Shown piece after piece: positions 1-11,650 of a stretch of 64,000 nucleotides of DNA (the stretch's first letter is position 1; each line of letters starts with the position of its first letter). This DNA is from Centroberyx gerrardi (taxonomy: Eukaryota > Chordata > Actinopteri > Beryciformes > Berycidae): assembly GCF_048128805.1 (NCBI RefSeq), contig NC_136005.1, positions 8,093,504 to 8,157,503 on the forward strand, given 5' to 3'. A program made the translations under genes and the position numbers. Below the pieces are notes generated by a model, which saw nothing but the letters and a program-made list of their open reading frames with translations, was not told the origin of the DNA and did not search any database.

Positions 1-2112
1 ACAGGAAAATGTTTTGAAAGTCACTTTTAATAAATGTTTCCTTGACTAACAACTTACGGGACACTACCTGGAGCAAATAAAAACTATTTGACCCAGTGTT
101 GGTGCTTTGAGGGAATCATATTCGCTCTGTCATGTCAGAGTTCACCACCAACCATGTGGTTAAAGGTCCTGCTTTGGTGATTGTACCCTTCTTGTTTCTA
201 TCAGTATGGTTTAAAAGCCTGGGTCTCAAAGTCGCCTCTCAGCCTCTTACAGTTTCTGTATCATATAGTCCCATCATCAAAGATACTGAACACGAATGTT
301 ATCATGTTTGTTCGATGAAAACCACAGATTTCCAAAAGCTGTTTTCAGAAATCAAGAAAATAATGCTTATTTTTCTCAAAGACACTCATGCATGCAGTGA
401 GTTTTAGAAAGGTTGCAAAGGCCCAAGGGTCATGAAACTCACACACTAACACTGTGTGAATGACAATGTAAAATTTCAGTTCAATAAAGAAACACACCAC
501 GTCCGCTGCTTGTAGCTTTTACCCGACAACTCACATACGTAGCATTCCTACACTCCCAAGCTGAAAACAAAATGGCTTTAATGATGTAATTTCCTTTACA
601 GAAGGAGCGGTTGAACTGGCATAAATACTGTACAGCAGGTGAAAGAGAGTGTCTTTTGACCCAGTAAATGATTCACTGGAGTCTTTAGGGCAGCTTGGGG
701 GTGTGGGGCCTTCCAGTCTACTTCAGTCATATCCTCTGCGGCTCCTGCAGGTACATGGTGTGTTCCTCCAGCAGGAATCCAGTGTGTTGCAACATCGTTT
801 TGCAACAACCCGCGCTCTCAGGTGAGCAGCTGTTTCGTCAGAGCAACAGCAGCCACTGAAAGGATGTGTAAAAGTGCCACAGGGAGAACAGGTTTGCCTT
901 GGTGAGGCGCTGCAGCGGGGTATTTTGTCTGTTTGTTTAGTCCAACTGATAAAGGGAGACAGAAAGGAGCGACTCTGTTATCTATTCCCCAGAGGCAAAA
1001 CTGTTTCACAAAACGAGGTGATGGTGGGTGATTGTCCAAACTGAGTTGTAATCGTGACTGGAGCTCAAAATTATCAGGTAATGCTGAATATCGTTGCTGT
1101 CAGGTGAAAACCTTGTAAATTAAATTTAATTGAAGGATAACATGCTCCTCTATGGGTTGAGACAATTCAACAACCCCTGGGTTCCTGAAACACTTTCACA
1201 ACCAATCAGATAAACTCAAAATTGCAGGGTTAAAAATAAGGCTTTTTAAAGTTTTTTGGGACTTTTCGGAGATGCAAAGTTTTCACCTGACAACAGCGAT
1301 ATGCTAGCTGTCTTACAGTTGAAATCATGCAAATTCATCATGAAAATATCTTACAGAGTATATGAGTAGACATATACAGTACAGTAGTTTACAGTATATT
1401 TTTTGCTTTGTGTAAAAACAGGAATTATTCATTAAACCTGCCCCCTCCCCAAGCAAGCCTACAGTTTTATAGTACCTGACTATAAGCGAGTTACATTTCT
1501 TAACCATTACAGTACTGCTTCCTTACAAGGATATACAAGTAGTAAACCTAAAGGAAAAATCCATGAGACTTACAGAGATTTAGGGAGCGAGTAAAGCCGC
1601 CCTTTTTTACCCTTTTTGACTTTGAGGTAAAAAGGAGAAATGTACCATTGTTTACTTCATATCGGAATCTTTCTTCAGCCATTGGAGCACAGCACTCCTC
1701 CATATTTAAATAACCCACAGGGATGGGATCAGGACCACAAAAAAACAGGATGAAACAGCAACAGGAGTCTCCCATTAAGCACGAATGGGAGTTATGTGTC
1801 CGAAAAACATGAAATCCTGAAACAAAACCCTGACAAATCACACCCCTGAACCCATTTTGGGCTTTAATAGTGCATCAAAGGCCACTCATCGCGAGTCCAC
1901 TCTTACACTGAGGCAGTTCGCCTGTAGCGTCTCTTCAAGCCAGTACCGTTACCCTGAAAGCAACAGCGACCTACTGAGCTGGAGTGTTTGGCTTGTCTTT
2001 CAAGTCATCACCCATCTATATCTTCGCAAAGGACGTCCAACAAGAACTGGGCAGAAGTTCTAGGCAGTTCTTAAGAAGTTCAGAAGAGAACTCAGGCTCC
2101 GCTTCTCCACGT
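1..2112. other. 3' flank of lpar3; no gene recognised
   Basis: Holds the lpar3 3' UTR (extent unknown) and AT-rich unique-looking sequence. The short open frames here have no recognisable domain and no supporting splice pattern. No AATAAA was found on the minus strand near the stop; an ATTAAA variant occurs near 1120. Confidence 0.5.
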
Positions 2113-5100
2113 TCAGGTCTTGAGTATTCCCTGATCGTCGCTCTTCGCCTCCTCTGAGGGCGGCTGGCTGGTTCCCGTGTCCTGAGCGGAGCTGAGCGGC
2201 CTGGCGTTGGCCCTCGACGACCGCTGCCGCCGGGTGCCGGTGCCTATGCAGCGTAGGAGGTTCTTGAAGGTTGTCCACATCTCCTCGTCCTTGTAGGAGT
2301 AGATGCAGGGGTTCATGACAGAGTTGAGCACGGCCAGCAGCAGCAGCCAGCGTTTGAAGTGCATAACCTTGCATTTCTCGCAGTGGAGGCCGTCCAGCAG
2401 CAGAACCACCAGGCCGGGGGTCCAGCAGATCACAAAGGCCCCTGGAGGGAAAATGACACCACAACACACACACAGTTAGACGGCTACTCTGCCATTACTG
2501 TATTTCTGTAGCCTTTACTTAAGCAGGGAATGTTGTGCTGAGCATGCATTCTCAGCAACGCCCTGCTTTTCACTCATATAGTTACATGTATTCACACCTG
2601 GGAGCTGCCCAGTACAACCACAGTCTTCTACTGTTGGCCATTAAGCAACACGGCTTGGGTGTTGGAGATTAAGTGCCTTGCTCAAGGGCAACTTGACTGC
2701 AGTTGCTGAGTGTTGCTCATTTACTTAATACTTTCCCACTCAGATTTTCCAGGCCGGTCCAAGGATTCAAAGCGGTGACTTATCGGTCCCACGCCTGCTT
2801 CCTCTAGGCTACCGCCACTCATTGAACTCTTGAGAGTAACAAACTGTTCAGATGGGTAAACAATAAGCAAACCAACATAAGGAGATATATCAACTAATCA
2901 AAACTAAATCAGGAACTATTTGGTGGTAACAAGTACTTCCCCTAATGAAGCTCAAACATTGAAAGCGGTTACTTTATCATATAAGATAACCTCAGAAACT
3001 ACTGAGGATTACATTAAAATGAACAGCATCTAAGAGCTGTGATAATATTCTCACCAAACACCATCTCTACAACAAGCTGGCACAGGTTAAAAGGAATACA
3101 GTGCCACTATTGTTTTAATTTTTGTTTGGTAAATAATACAGCAACTGACTGTTATTGGGCTATTGAAGAATCCCCAGCCAATTAGTCACCCGTTTCAGAC
3201 ATGTTGGGGCACAAAACAGGGCTTCTGAAGGATTTCTGGGATTAAGAGGAAGCCACAAGTAGCAACTTGTCTGCGCTGCCTGCACCTCTACCGCTTCGAT
3301 TCAACCGCAGAACAAAAACAACAGCTGTGCTATACAGGTTAAAAAGAGAATGAAATATCTGTCTCTCTGCCTTTCTTTGTCTCTCTATCACACGCACACA
3401 CTCACACCCGCACACACCGAAAGAGTCTAATAGAGGCACTGACCTCAGTTCTTATGTTTTTCACTATCGTTAGGACTGAAAGTGAAAAACTTCTCCAGAT
3501 TTTACTGTGAAACCCCATCAAATGGGGTTTCCATCAAATGGGGTTTCACTGGCAGTTTATGATATAGGCCTATTCCCCCATTTAAAAGCGCACTTTCTTT
3601 CCCTGTAATCTTTGACGTAGAAAAAAACATCTGGGTTTTGGAGGCGAGCGTGTTTGTAGCACATGTGTTCCTTTGCTTAGGCACTTTTCGTCCGACGAGG
3701 CTTTCTGAAAAACATGGTGGTTGCACCTAAAGATAAAACAGAATTTCTAAATCCTACATAGTACAGTGTGATGCTTATCTTGTGGAGGAGGCTCTCCCCC
3801 TCTCGGATAAGCTTCGAAAGAATGGCTATATTCAGCTTAGGGCATGAAGTTTCAGTTTGTGATGCCAAAATTGTATGCTAAAGAGATATGCAGAGTTTCT
3901 CATCCACATTTTCAGCCTTATTCCTCTTTGAGCTACTTTCATGAGGGAAATTCAAATGTACACATGAATACACAAGTTCAGTACGATATTAGAGTAGATC
4001 AATCTTTCATTAAAAGGTACATTTACAAGCAAGAACCTGTTTCCTTCTATGGGTTCTGGGGTTATTTGATCTCCAGCACAGGCCAGCCACAGTTATAAAG
4101 TTATAATCACCTCTCTATGACCAAAGGTCTGTCTATATCCATGTCTAACATTTCTGCACTCATTCATTTTAATCTGATTACAATACAACACGTGTGCGTT
4201 ACGCGTCTCTGAACTGGTTTGTCCAGTTGCCATTTCCACCTGAGCAGATTGCTGTTCACCTGAGACAAGGGTTAGCTGTTTTTTCTTGCTTAGTGTAACC
4301 TGCGCTGGGCCTGACCACCTTTTTCTTCAACTCACAAAAGAGATGTTTGGAGTTTCCTTTCCTTTCTTTCTCCCATGTTCCCTCTGCCTCCCATCGTGCC
4401 ACATAATGGTTTACAACATGAGCATTTCAGGCATGTTTAAAGGGCAAAGAAGCTGATAGCCACTTTTTTGTGTGATTACATTATACAGTTTGTCCAGTCA
4501 ACTTCCGTGTTGACACGTGAGATCGAATCATTTACACATCATGTCTGGTGATCATTCTCTGCATCAACATTTCCTGATGCAACAGATATTCAGGAAAATT
4601 AAAAAAAATGCTTGATCTTCTCCATTCACTCAGTGAGAGAGACTCAGATTAATAAACAATGCAAACAGAACTGATGCCACAGCATCCACAGATCGATGTG
4701 GGAAACAAAAAATTCCACAAAGTCACAACAATCTCAGTTGGAAATCTGAAGAAGACACCGGAGCAACAGCAGTTCAACCGGCTAAAGGGGACAATGGGGC
4801 ATCTGAAAGCAGTTTGCTGACTGGTTGCAGCCCTCAAGTATAGGTTCCCTCTCTTTTCCTTTTTTTTGGTTGGAGGGGAGGGGTTCTTCAGCGAAGGCCA
4901 CAGAGCCTGCAGTCTCAGTGCGGTGCGGCCGGCACGCCACACAGGCCGAGCACCAGTGTCCTTGCAGTGAGAGATAATTACACAGCAGCCTGGAAGACAC
5001 TGTGTACAGAGACAGACGGCTCCTACGCTACATATCAGGCAAGCAGAGCAAAAAAGACAAAGAACAATGATGGAACTATTTATCCTGCAGAGGGATGGCA

Positions 5101-7010
5101 CAAAACTCGACAAATCTCATGTAGGTTCATGGGGTTTTTCTTTTTTTTTTGCTACCTGGAAGATTGCAAAGAGTGGACACGAACAAAAGACTGAGCAAAT
5201 TCAACATCTTAAGCTGGGGCTGATAGAGATCAAACCCATCTGACCTGCAGAGCTGCATGAAAGGAGGGCGAGGGGGAGGGAGGGAGGGGTGTGAGCTGGG
5301 TATTATGCCTCAACTGCAACGAATCCTGTTTCAACACCATGAACACCTAAACAAAGAGGCCCAGCACATATCTGCCAGTCTCATCTAGGATGAAAACGCA
5401 CGTGATGAAAATGAAACTTCAGCCTTTTCACACTTACTTACTCTGGGAAGCCATGATGTTTTGTTGTCTCCAAGATATTTATTCACTAACTATATGTAGC
5501 ATTTCACAATAAAAGCCTCTTATCCAGACATATCCAAGGAAGAATTAGTGAACAAATGTCTTGGAGCAGTATGCTGTTGTGCGGATCGACTTTTTGCTGA
5601 TGTATTTTTGTATCTTGCAACAGCACTAAGGTGAATGTGCACATAGCCCTATGTTATTAAGCCATGATGTTTTGCAAGATGAGTTTAATCTAAGCACCTG
5701 ACCTAAAAACAAGCTCAGTACTATGATCAGACCTTGTCCAAGGTACACACTGCACTAGAAACAGTGAAATAAAAGCAACAGTACAGTTAAGTTCGTAAGA
5801 GCCACATGTGCTCCTGCTAACCTACGACTGAATCCTCCCAGAAATGTTTTCTCTCGTGTTTTCTCTCATGTTTTCTCTACTCTCTTGAGAGACAGTATTT
5901 TTGGTGCATTGATCTTTGTAAGTAGAAACTCAAGTCCCACTTAAGAGAGCGTGTGAGTCACTCGTCTTTAAAATATCACTGGCAAGCCCTCGGCACATTT
6001 ACTGAGAGCATAAACAGCATTTAGACATAAGAATAGTGTGAGCGCAATGTTTTGTTCCACTTGCTTTTCCTTCCTATCAGGAAAACACAGATTGCAATCC
6101 AGCGTGCTCAGCAGTGACTCAGTAAATTGCTTGGACTTTGTGACCGGCTTGTGAGCATCTTTAAACCCTAACGAAAGACATACGACAGCACAACAGCTCA
6201 GAAATATTTTGACTGTTTCATGAGAAATGCTGCACTGACAACATTTTTGCGCGGCGTTGGACACCTACCAAGCACAGCCATGACCGTCTTGATGAGCTTG
6301 ATGGGCGTCCGCTTGCGGTTAATGGAGCCGCTGGTGTGCGGAGTCAGCACCGACGTCTTCCTCTTGACGTAGGTGTAGATCCTCATGTAGATGGACACCA
6401 TGACCAGGAACACGACCAGGTTGGACACCGACCAGAAGATCAGGTAGCTCCTGCTGAAGATGGGCGCCAGCTGGGAGCAGTCCTCCAGGTTGCAGATGCA
6501 GTTCCAGCCCAGGCTCGGCACGGCGCCCATGAAGATGGAGATCGCCCACACCAGCACGATCAGCAGCGTCACCCTCCTCTTCGTCAGGTTGCTGTGGACC
6601 TTCCAGTTCATGACGGAGATGTAGCGCTCCAGAGCGATGACCAGCAGGTTGGCCAGCGAAGCCGAGAGACTGGTGTCCAGAAGGCCTTGGCGGATGAAGT
6701 AGCCCTTCACCGTCAGCTTTCTGGACACTTTGCCCGTGTTGAACATGAGATACACGTACGCGATCCCGGCCAGGAAGTCCGAGGCGGCGAGATTGGCGAG
6801 GAGATAGTAAAATGGGTAGTGGAACCTCTTGTTGGTGATGATGGCGGCAATGACCATGGCGTTGGAGAGCAGGATGAAACAGCAGAAGAGGGAGCCCACC
6901 ACCTGCACCAGGATGAGCTGGGTGGAGTCCCATTCATCTTTGACCTGCTTGCTGTTGTTGTAGAAGAAGTCCATGGGCTGGTTGTAGTGGCACTGGTTCT
7001 GCCCGGCCAT
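2113..7010 (-). CDS. lpar3: Lysophosphatidic acid receptor 3 (EDG-family class A GPCR)
   Basis: Plasma-membrane G-protein-coupled receptor for lysophosphatidic acid. Coding exons on the minus strand are 7010-6269 (residues 1-247 plus one base) and 2441-2113; the junction is G|GG inside a glycine codon, donor gtaggt and acceptor ctccag. The product is 356 aa, against about 353 for human LPAR3. Seen directly: an NxS glycosylation site in the N-terminus (N18), the LPA-headgroup pair R107-Q108 in TM3 (RQGLLDTS), the E-R-Y version of the DRY motif (128-130), CWTPG in TM6 and NPCIY in TM7. The intron falls in TM6 as in other LPA1-3 genes. Phrases such as PHTSGSI and NSNLTKRRV-like loops, and IYSYKDE after TM7, fit LPAR3 better than LPAR1 or LPAR2. 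The start ATG lies 14 nt inside the exon, just after acceptor cccgcag at 7025-7026. The large coding exon is GC-rich at third positions compared with its AT-rich flanks. Family knowledge: couples to Gq/Gi. Confidence 0.96.
2442..6268 (-). other. lpar3: lpar3 intron inside the TM6 codon
   Basis: A 3.8-kb intron. It contains a tRNA-headed short repeat (2550-2820), a small perfect palindrome (3509-3548), a G-run cluster (5263-5290) and otherwise AT-rich sequence. A 154-codon minus-strand frame at 4649-5113 is cysteine-rich and unlike any family I recognise; it is treated as chance. Confidence 0.7.
2550..2820 (-). repeat. tRNA-headed short interspersed repeat, copy 1
   Basis: Read on the minus strand: a head with GGTAGCCTAGAGGAAGCAGG and an A/B-box-like layout (TTTGAATCCTTGG), a middle with CCTTGAGCAAGGCACTTAAT and a tail with GGGCAGCTCCCAGGTGTGAA. 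Partial relatives lie at 11490-11650, 15541-15593, 19920-20002 and 52701-52790. Confidence 0.65.
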
Positions 7011-7878
7011 CTTGGTGGGGAAGTCTGCGGGAACGAGAATGAAAAGATTTAAGAACGGGTACACTTTATCAAACGACTGAACTCCATTAAACTTTTGGAT
7101 GCGTTTCAGGACGGCACACTCTCTGGGAAATTCAGTCTATTATTGTAACGAGATGTGGGACGATAAGAGCGGTGACAATTCAGGATCGACGTGTTTTAAT
7201 ACACCGGGTCTTTGTTTGGTGCCAATTTTTTTCAAGGCCAAATAACTGGGAGAGATTAAATGACATGAGTCCAAAGGGAAGTTCACGTGCCAAAACCCCT
7301 TTACTGGAAGAAGCTGCTTTGAATGCAGCTGAAAACACAGTAGCTTCCTTTTACTATAGTTTAACAAGATAGTAACATATCTTGGACTAAAATAAAAGTA
7401 AAATAAACAATAATTGCAGCAGTATTGACTTGAGTCAACTTAAATGAGAAACATGTCCACAGACTTTATTACTCAAATTCTGTGATAAACCTTCCTACCT
7501 GTATAATTAAACAAATATTTAGTGAAATAAATATGTGGCAAAACAAATAAGGCTCAAAAGTGATATCGTTTTTTCCTTGGCGTGAGAAAACTTTCCTTAT
7601 TGACTTTAATACCTGAGGCTTGACTTGCCAATAGCAAAGAAGGAAAGAGAATTTCCCACATTGTTATCAGGTTTCTGCCGATAAACAGTATGTGCTCTTA
7701 TGATAAACATCAGAATACAAAACATAAAAGTAGAGAAAATACATCTAACTTTTCTCGACAGTGGCCAAAACTTAATTGCATAAGGAATAGCCTACAACAC
7801 CAAAACCTTAAGTCTACCTTGCTAGACTAAAGGTTATTAAATAACACCCACTGCCGCCTGATAAGCAGGTAAACTCAC

Positions 7879-8170
7879 CTGTGGAAGCCTGTAAACTGTC
7901 CGAAGTGCGTCAATAAAAGTAGTGATTCATTCCGTGCCGAGTTTTCTCCACCATTCTGCCCCAGCAGCAGCCTTCTGCAGGGAGGTGACAGCGCCGACTG
8001 GGTGAAGAAACTGGAGGCAGAAAAGTTTTGAGTCTCCAGCTCGGTGACGCAGAGGGCGTGAGCGCGCGGAGCCTCCTATCTGAATTCCTCTGTACCTGCG
8101 TGGTTGACCCGCGCAGCGCGAGGCCCCGGGCTGTTTCTCGGTGTTTCACTTCAACTTTATTATGTTCAGT
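7879..8170 (-). promoter_or_regulatory. lpar3: Probable non-coding first exon and promoter area of lpar3
   Basis: On the minus strand a clean donor (CACAG|gtgagt) ends a candidate exon at 7879. It lies upstream of the acceptor at 7025-7026 that opens the coding exon 14 nt before the ATG. The stretch about 7920-8140 is rich in CpG, with GCGCGCGGAG- and CCCGCGCAGC-like runs, unlike the surrounding AT-rich DNA, as expected for a CpG promoter and 5' UTR. The transcription start cannot be placed from sequence alone, so the upper bound is approximate. The open frame across this stretch is not taken as protein. Confidence 0.6.
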
Positions 8171-8294
8171 CATTTAACGCCCATCTTACAAGTGAAATTG
8201 GTGATTTGATCGACATTCGGTTTATTTTCTCCCCACTTTCTCACCAATTTAAGGGATTTCCCCTGTAGAAACCTGTGTATTTGGGCTTAAAACT

Positions 8295-8330
8295 TGAATG
8301 AATGAATGAATGAATGGATGGATGGATGAA
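8295..8330 (+). repeat. Tetranucleotide repeat (GAAT then GGAT)
   Basis: Four to five GAAT units followed by three GGAT units, upstream of the lpar3 promoter area. Confidence 0.85.
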
Positions 8331-10040
8331 TTAAACCTTTATTGCCCCAGAGGAAATTTCTTCTGCACATGAATGAGCAACATGGGCAACATTAAAACAT
8401 AACAGCGATCAACATTTAGCATAGGGACACATCAAGTCCCAACAAATAACAATGCATAGGCATAAGTCATCATCATCATCATCATCATCCTCATACAATA
8501 CAATCTATGCATTGATAAGTCAAATCCTACTGCATTGATTAGTTAAGTTGAAGTGTATAGCTATAGTATTGTGGCAGGGCAGATTTGCAGATAGAACTCT
8601 TTAATCAATTTTTTACTTTTGGAAAGAAATGTACAGACTTAAAAAAATATGTTATTTTCTGTGTCTCTAGTTTGGGACAGCACACATTGGTCTTACTTTT
8701 CAAAGCAAAATATAGCAAATATTGACATAGCATAGGCTATGTTATTAACATATGACATATAACAAACACTGACATATAACATATTGGTCAGTGTTTGTCC
8801 TCCCAAACGAGACACACAGGTGTTGAAAATATCACATCCTGTTTTGGTCTTGTTCTCGAAAACGACTCGATTTGCTCTGGTCTCGGTCTTGACTTGACTT
8901 GGACCGGACTAAGGTGTTCTTGACTTCATCCCTGGCTTACCTTGGCTCTTGCATGTGGTTGCATGCTCTTGTATAATAGCCTGTAGCTGAATGTCATAGG
9001 CTATATTTATTCCAGAAAGTTAGCAAGTCTCTATCTCAAAACAAAAGATCAACACAAATACAACATGGGTGATATTACTACATAGGAAAAATACTACATG
9101 ATCTGGAGGTACTGATGTGTAACCGCCTCCTCCTCAGGCGTTTGTCAGATCAGTAAATCAACTGGAATCAGTCTGGGATCATTTGGCCCAATAGGAAAAT
9201 GAGGTAGTCGATAAACATGCTCACAGCATCATGGCAGTGCCAGATAACTCCTTGAATTTCATGAGTCACATTGTTTGTGTGTGAAGAAATATGTTCCTTT
9301 GATTTTATTGAGTTACAGGCACGGCAATTAAAGCTCTTGTCTGCAGGCGTGCTGCAGCTTGTCCTGACAATCTAATATGCTGGCAGATCTTATGATGATA
9401 AACCTTACTCATGGCTCCAGTGTATCGTCATTCATGATGCATCAGTTATTCAGAAGTCCCCTCTTACCCAATCTTGACACAGCTAAATCTGTCATAGTAA
9501 TTTGGGAATCTTTTTAAAAAGCTCTTAATATTTTTCTGAGCGTTTGGGAAATGTGTTGTATTGTAACTGATTGTAACTAATTTGATTTGGTTTTGGTGGT
9601 GATAATCACTCAATAAATACGATCGCCTCTCATCTCTCATGCATTGTCAGCTATAATTCAGAAAGACTTCACTTCCATCTTAACTGTCCTCCACTGCCAC
9701 AAGATCCTGCCTCAAGGCGGATCTACAGGTTTTATTGGCTTATTACACAACGCAATTGTGGACTTTGTGGACCGTGTAAATCATCCAATTAGTATATGAT
9801 GTTGACCTGCTGTCTGATTTAAATCTTCAGAGAATGAACTGCTCAATATATAAAGATGGGCAACAACGTCAACGGTCGAATAAAAGATTCTCTTTAATGT
9901 ATGCAAAATTGTATCAACAAACAAATCCACAAGACACTTGAAAAATAAATTATATCGAGGTTTTTGCGTGATCTTGCATAGCTCTGGTGTTTGTAACAAC
10001 ATTCAACTTAGGAAAACATATTGAATTTACATCGAGTGCA

Positions 10041-10489
10041 TCAGAATCCCATTCTTTGGCGACCAAACTCATGTGCGTGCCTGAAAAAGGCCCAGTAAAC
10101 TGCTGAATATCCCTGAATTCCATTAGATAAAGTAAAACTTGGCAACATTTGAGGCTTTTCTGTCTTAGTCCAAGCTCCAACTCTTTTTGCTCGAGCTTCG
10201 GTTTCATGTTTTAAGAGAGGAAACTCATTTGGCATTTTCTGTTGCACTTTACTGTGCTTTCCTCTGCAGAGAACACAAAGTCTTTTGCCGGAACCATAAA
10301 CCTGCACTTTCCAGTCTTCCCCGTTGGGAGCTTTGATCTCCTCTGTGGAAGTCCGTATCTCAGACCTGTGAATCCTTTTTCCCAGCATCCTCCTCTCTGG
10401 AGAGCCTCACCTGGAGCCGGACTGCTGTCAGCTGATGAGTATGACATCATCATGTTCTGGAACTCTGCAACAACATGATCCAAAAACAC
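10041..10489 (-). other. Unrecognised spliced-looking open frames
   Basis: On the minus strand an AG acceptor (gttgttgcag) near 10463 precedes a stretch ending in a strong donor (GCTCCAG|gtgagg), followed by another acceptor-like site (gattcacag) and an open frame of about 100 codons in a second phase, with the basic phrase WKVQVYGSGKRLCVLC. A minus-strand AATAAA lies near 9731. I do not recognise the product. It may be a small gene, a remnant of a mobile element or chance; there is no corroborating domain. Confidence 0.2.
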
Positions 10490-11489
10490 TTAGCACCATG
10501 ATATATTAAACATAACCAGTTATTCTAACGAGATAATTAAGCTAATTAATGCATTCTTTAGCAAATATTTGTCAAAATACTTGAACTCTATCTTTAAGCA
10601 TTAAGGAGTTACTTTTTTTCCCCCCTCCTCCTATTTAGGGTTGTTTTTTTATGTATCGTGTGTGTTTTTTGTTTTTTTTTCTAAGCTGTTTGTCAGTTGT
10701 CTATAAAAACAAAATGCGTATTTTCTCAAATCATTAAGGAGTTACAGTAGTTTCAAGAAAATCATTTTTCCTGATTAATATGCAAAATTATGCAGCAAGG
10801 TGCTCCAAAATCTAATCAGATCATCTGATCTACAGGGGGAACCTGTAGTGTAAGTATGGAGTTTCTATGTATTGTTCTTGAGTTTTTGTGTTCACAAGAC
10901 ACACACACACACACAGTTGACTTCCATTTGGTTATGATCAATCATTAAAAAAATTCACATTTTTTTAAAAACTTTATTTATCCATGGAAGGTTGACTGAG
11001 TACACATGCTCTTCTTTCAGCAACGCCCTGCTTCAAGTGAGCGACGCCCTGCTTCACACTCACAAGGTGAATATCAATATTTGTGTCTTTGCGGGGAGCG
11101 ATCGTCCCAAGTTGAACAAGTTGACAGAACAAACGTCTCAGAGAGCCGTGTTTACAGTCTGAGATGAGCCGTGAACTTGATGTCGCACACCATCAATTAA
11201 AACTTACAGCCGTTAATATGTTTGAACTGTCTGTAATATAGACTACAGAGCTGTTTGATGTGATGCGTTGTGGTTTACCCATTCGTTCTCGTCAGCCAAG
11301 TGACCGACCAAAGCATCCTCAACTGGCAAGTAAACTCCCAGGATCTTTATCTGTCCTCTGTCCTTGCCTTCTTTTATTTTGGAGTCGTACATTAGCCATT
11401 AGATATTACATCAAACGTGTAATGAAGGACACAAGAAATTAAATTAAAGAAGAAAAAAAAAAGAAAGAAAAAAAAAACCCACAGTTACT

Positions 11490-11650
11490 TGTTCACACCT
11501 GGGAGCTGCCTCTAAACCTCTGCTGACCACTGGAGCTGCTGGGACTGAAGTGTCTTTGTCAAGTGTCAGATTTTTACAGCTAGTCCAGGAATTCAAACCA
11601 GTAACCTTCCAGTCACAGGCCTGCTGCTTTAACCACTAGGTTTCCACCCG
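11490..11650 (-). repeat. tRNA-headed short repeat, copy 2 (shortened)
   Basis: Shares CACACCTGGGAGCTGCC, the CCAGGAATTCAAACC block and AACCACTAGG with copy 1 but lacks part of the middle. A tail-only piece (CAACGCCCTGCTTCA) is at 11017-11066. Confidence 0.6.

Noticed and set aside
4649-5113. 154-codon minus-strand open frame in the lpar3 intron
   Set aside because: Cysteine/serine-rich without domain or codon bias of the neighbours; no splice or polyadenylation context. Most likely chance.
6319-7052. Long open frames on both strands over the lpar3 coding exon
   Set aside because: Shadows of the GC-rich receptor frame; their residues show no family resemblance.
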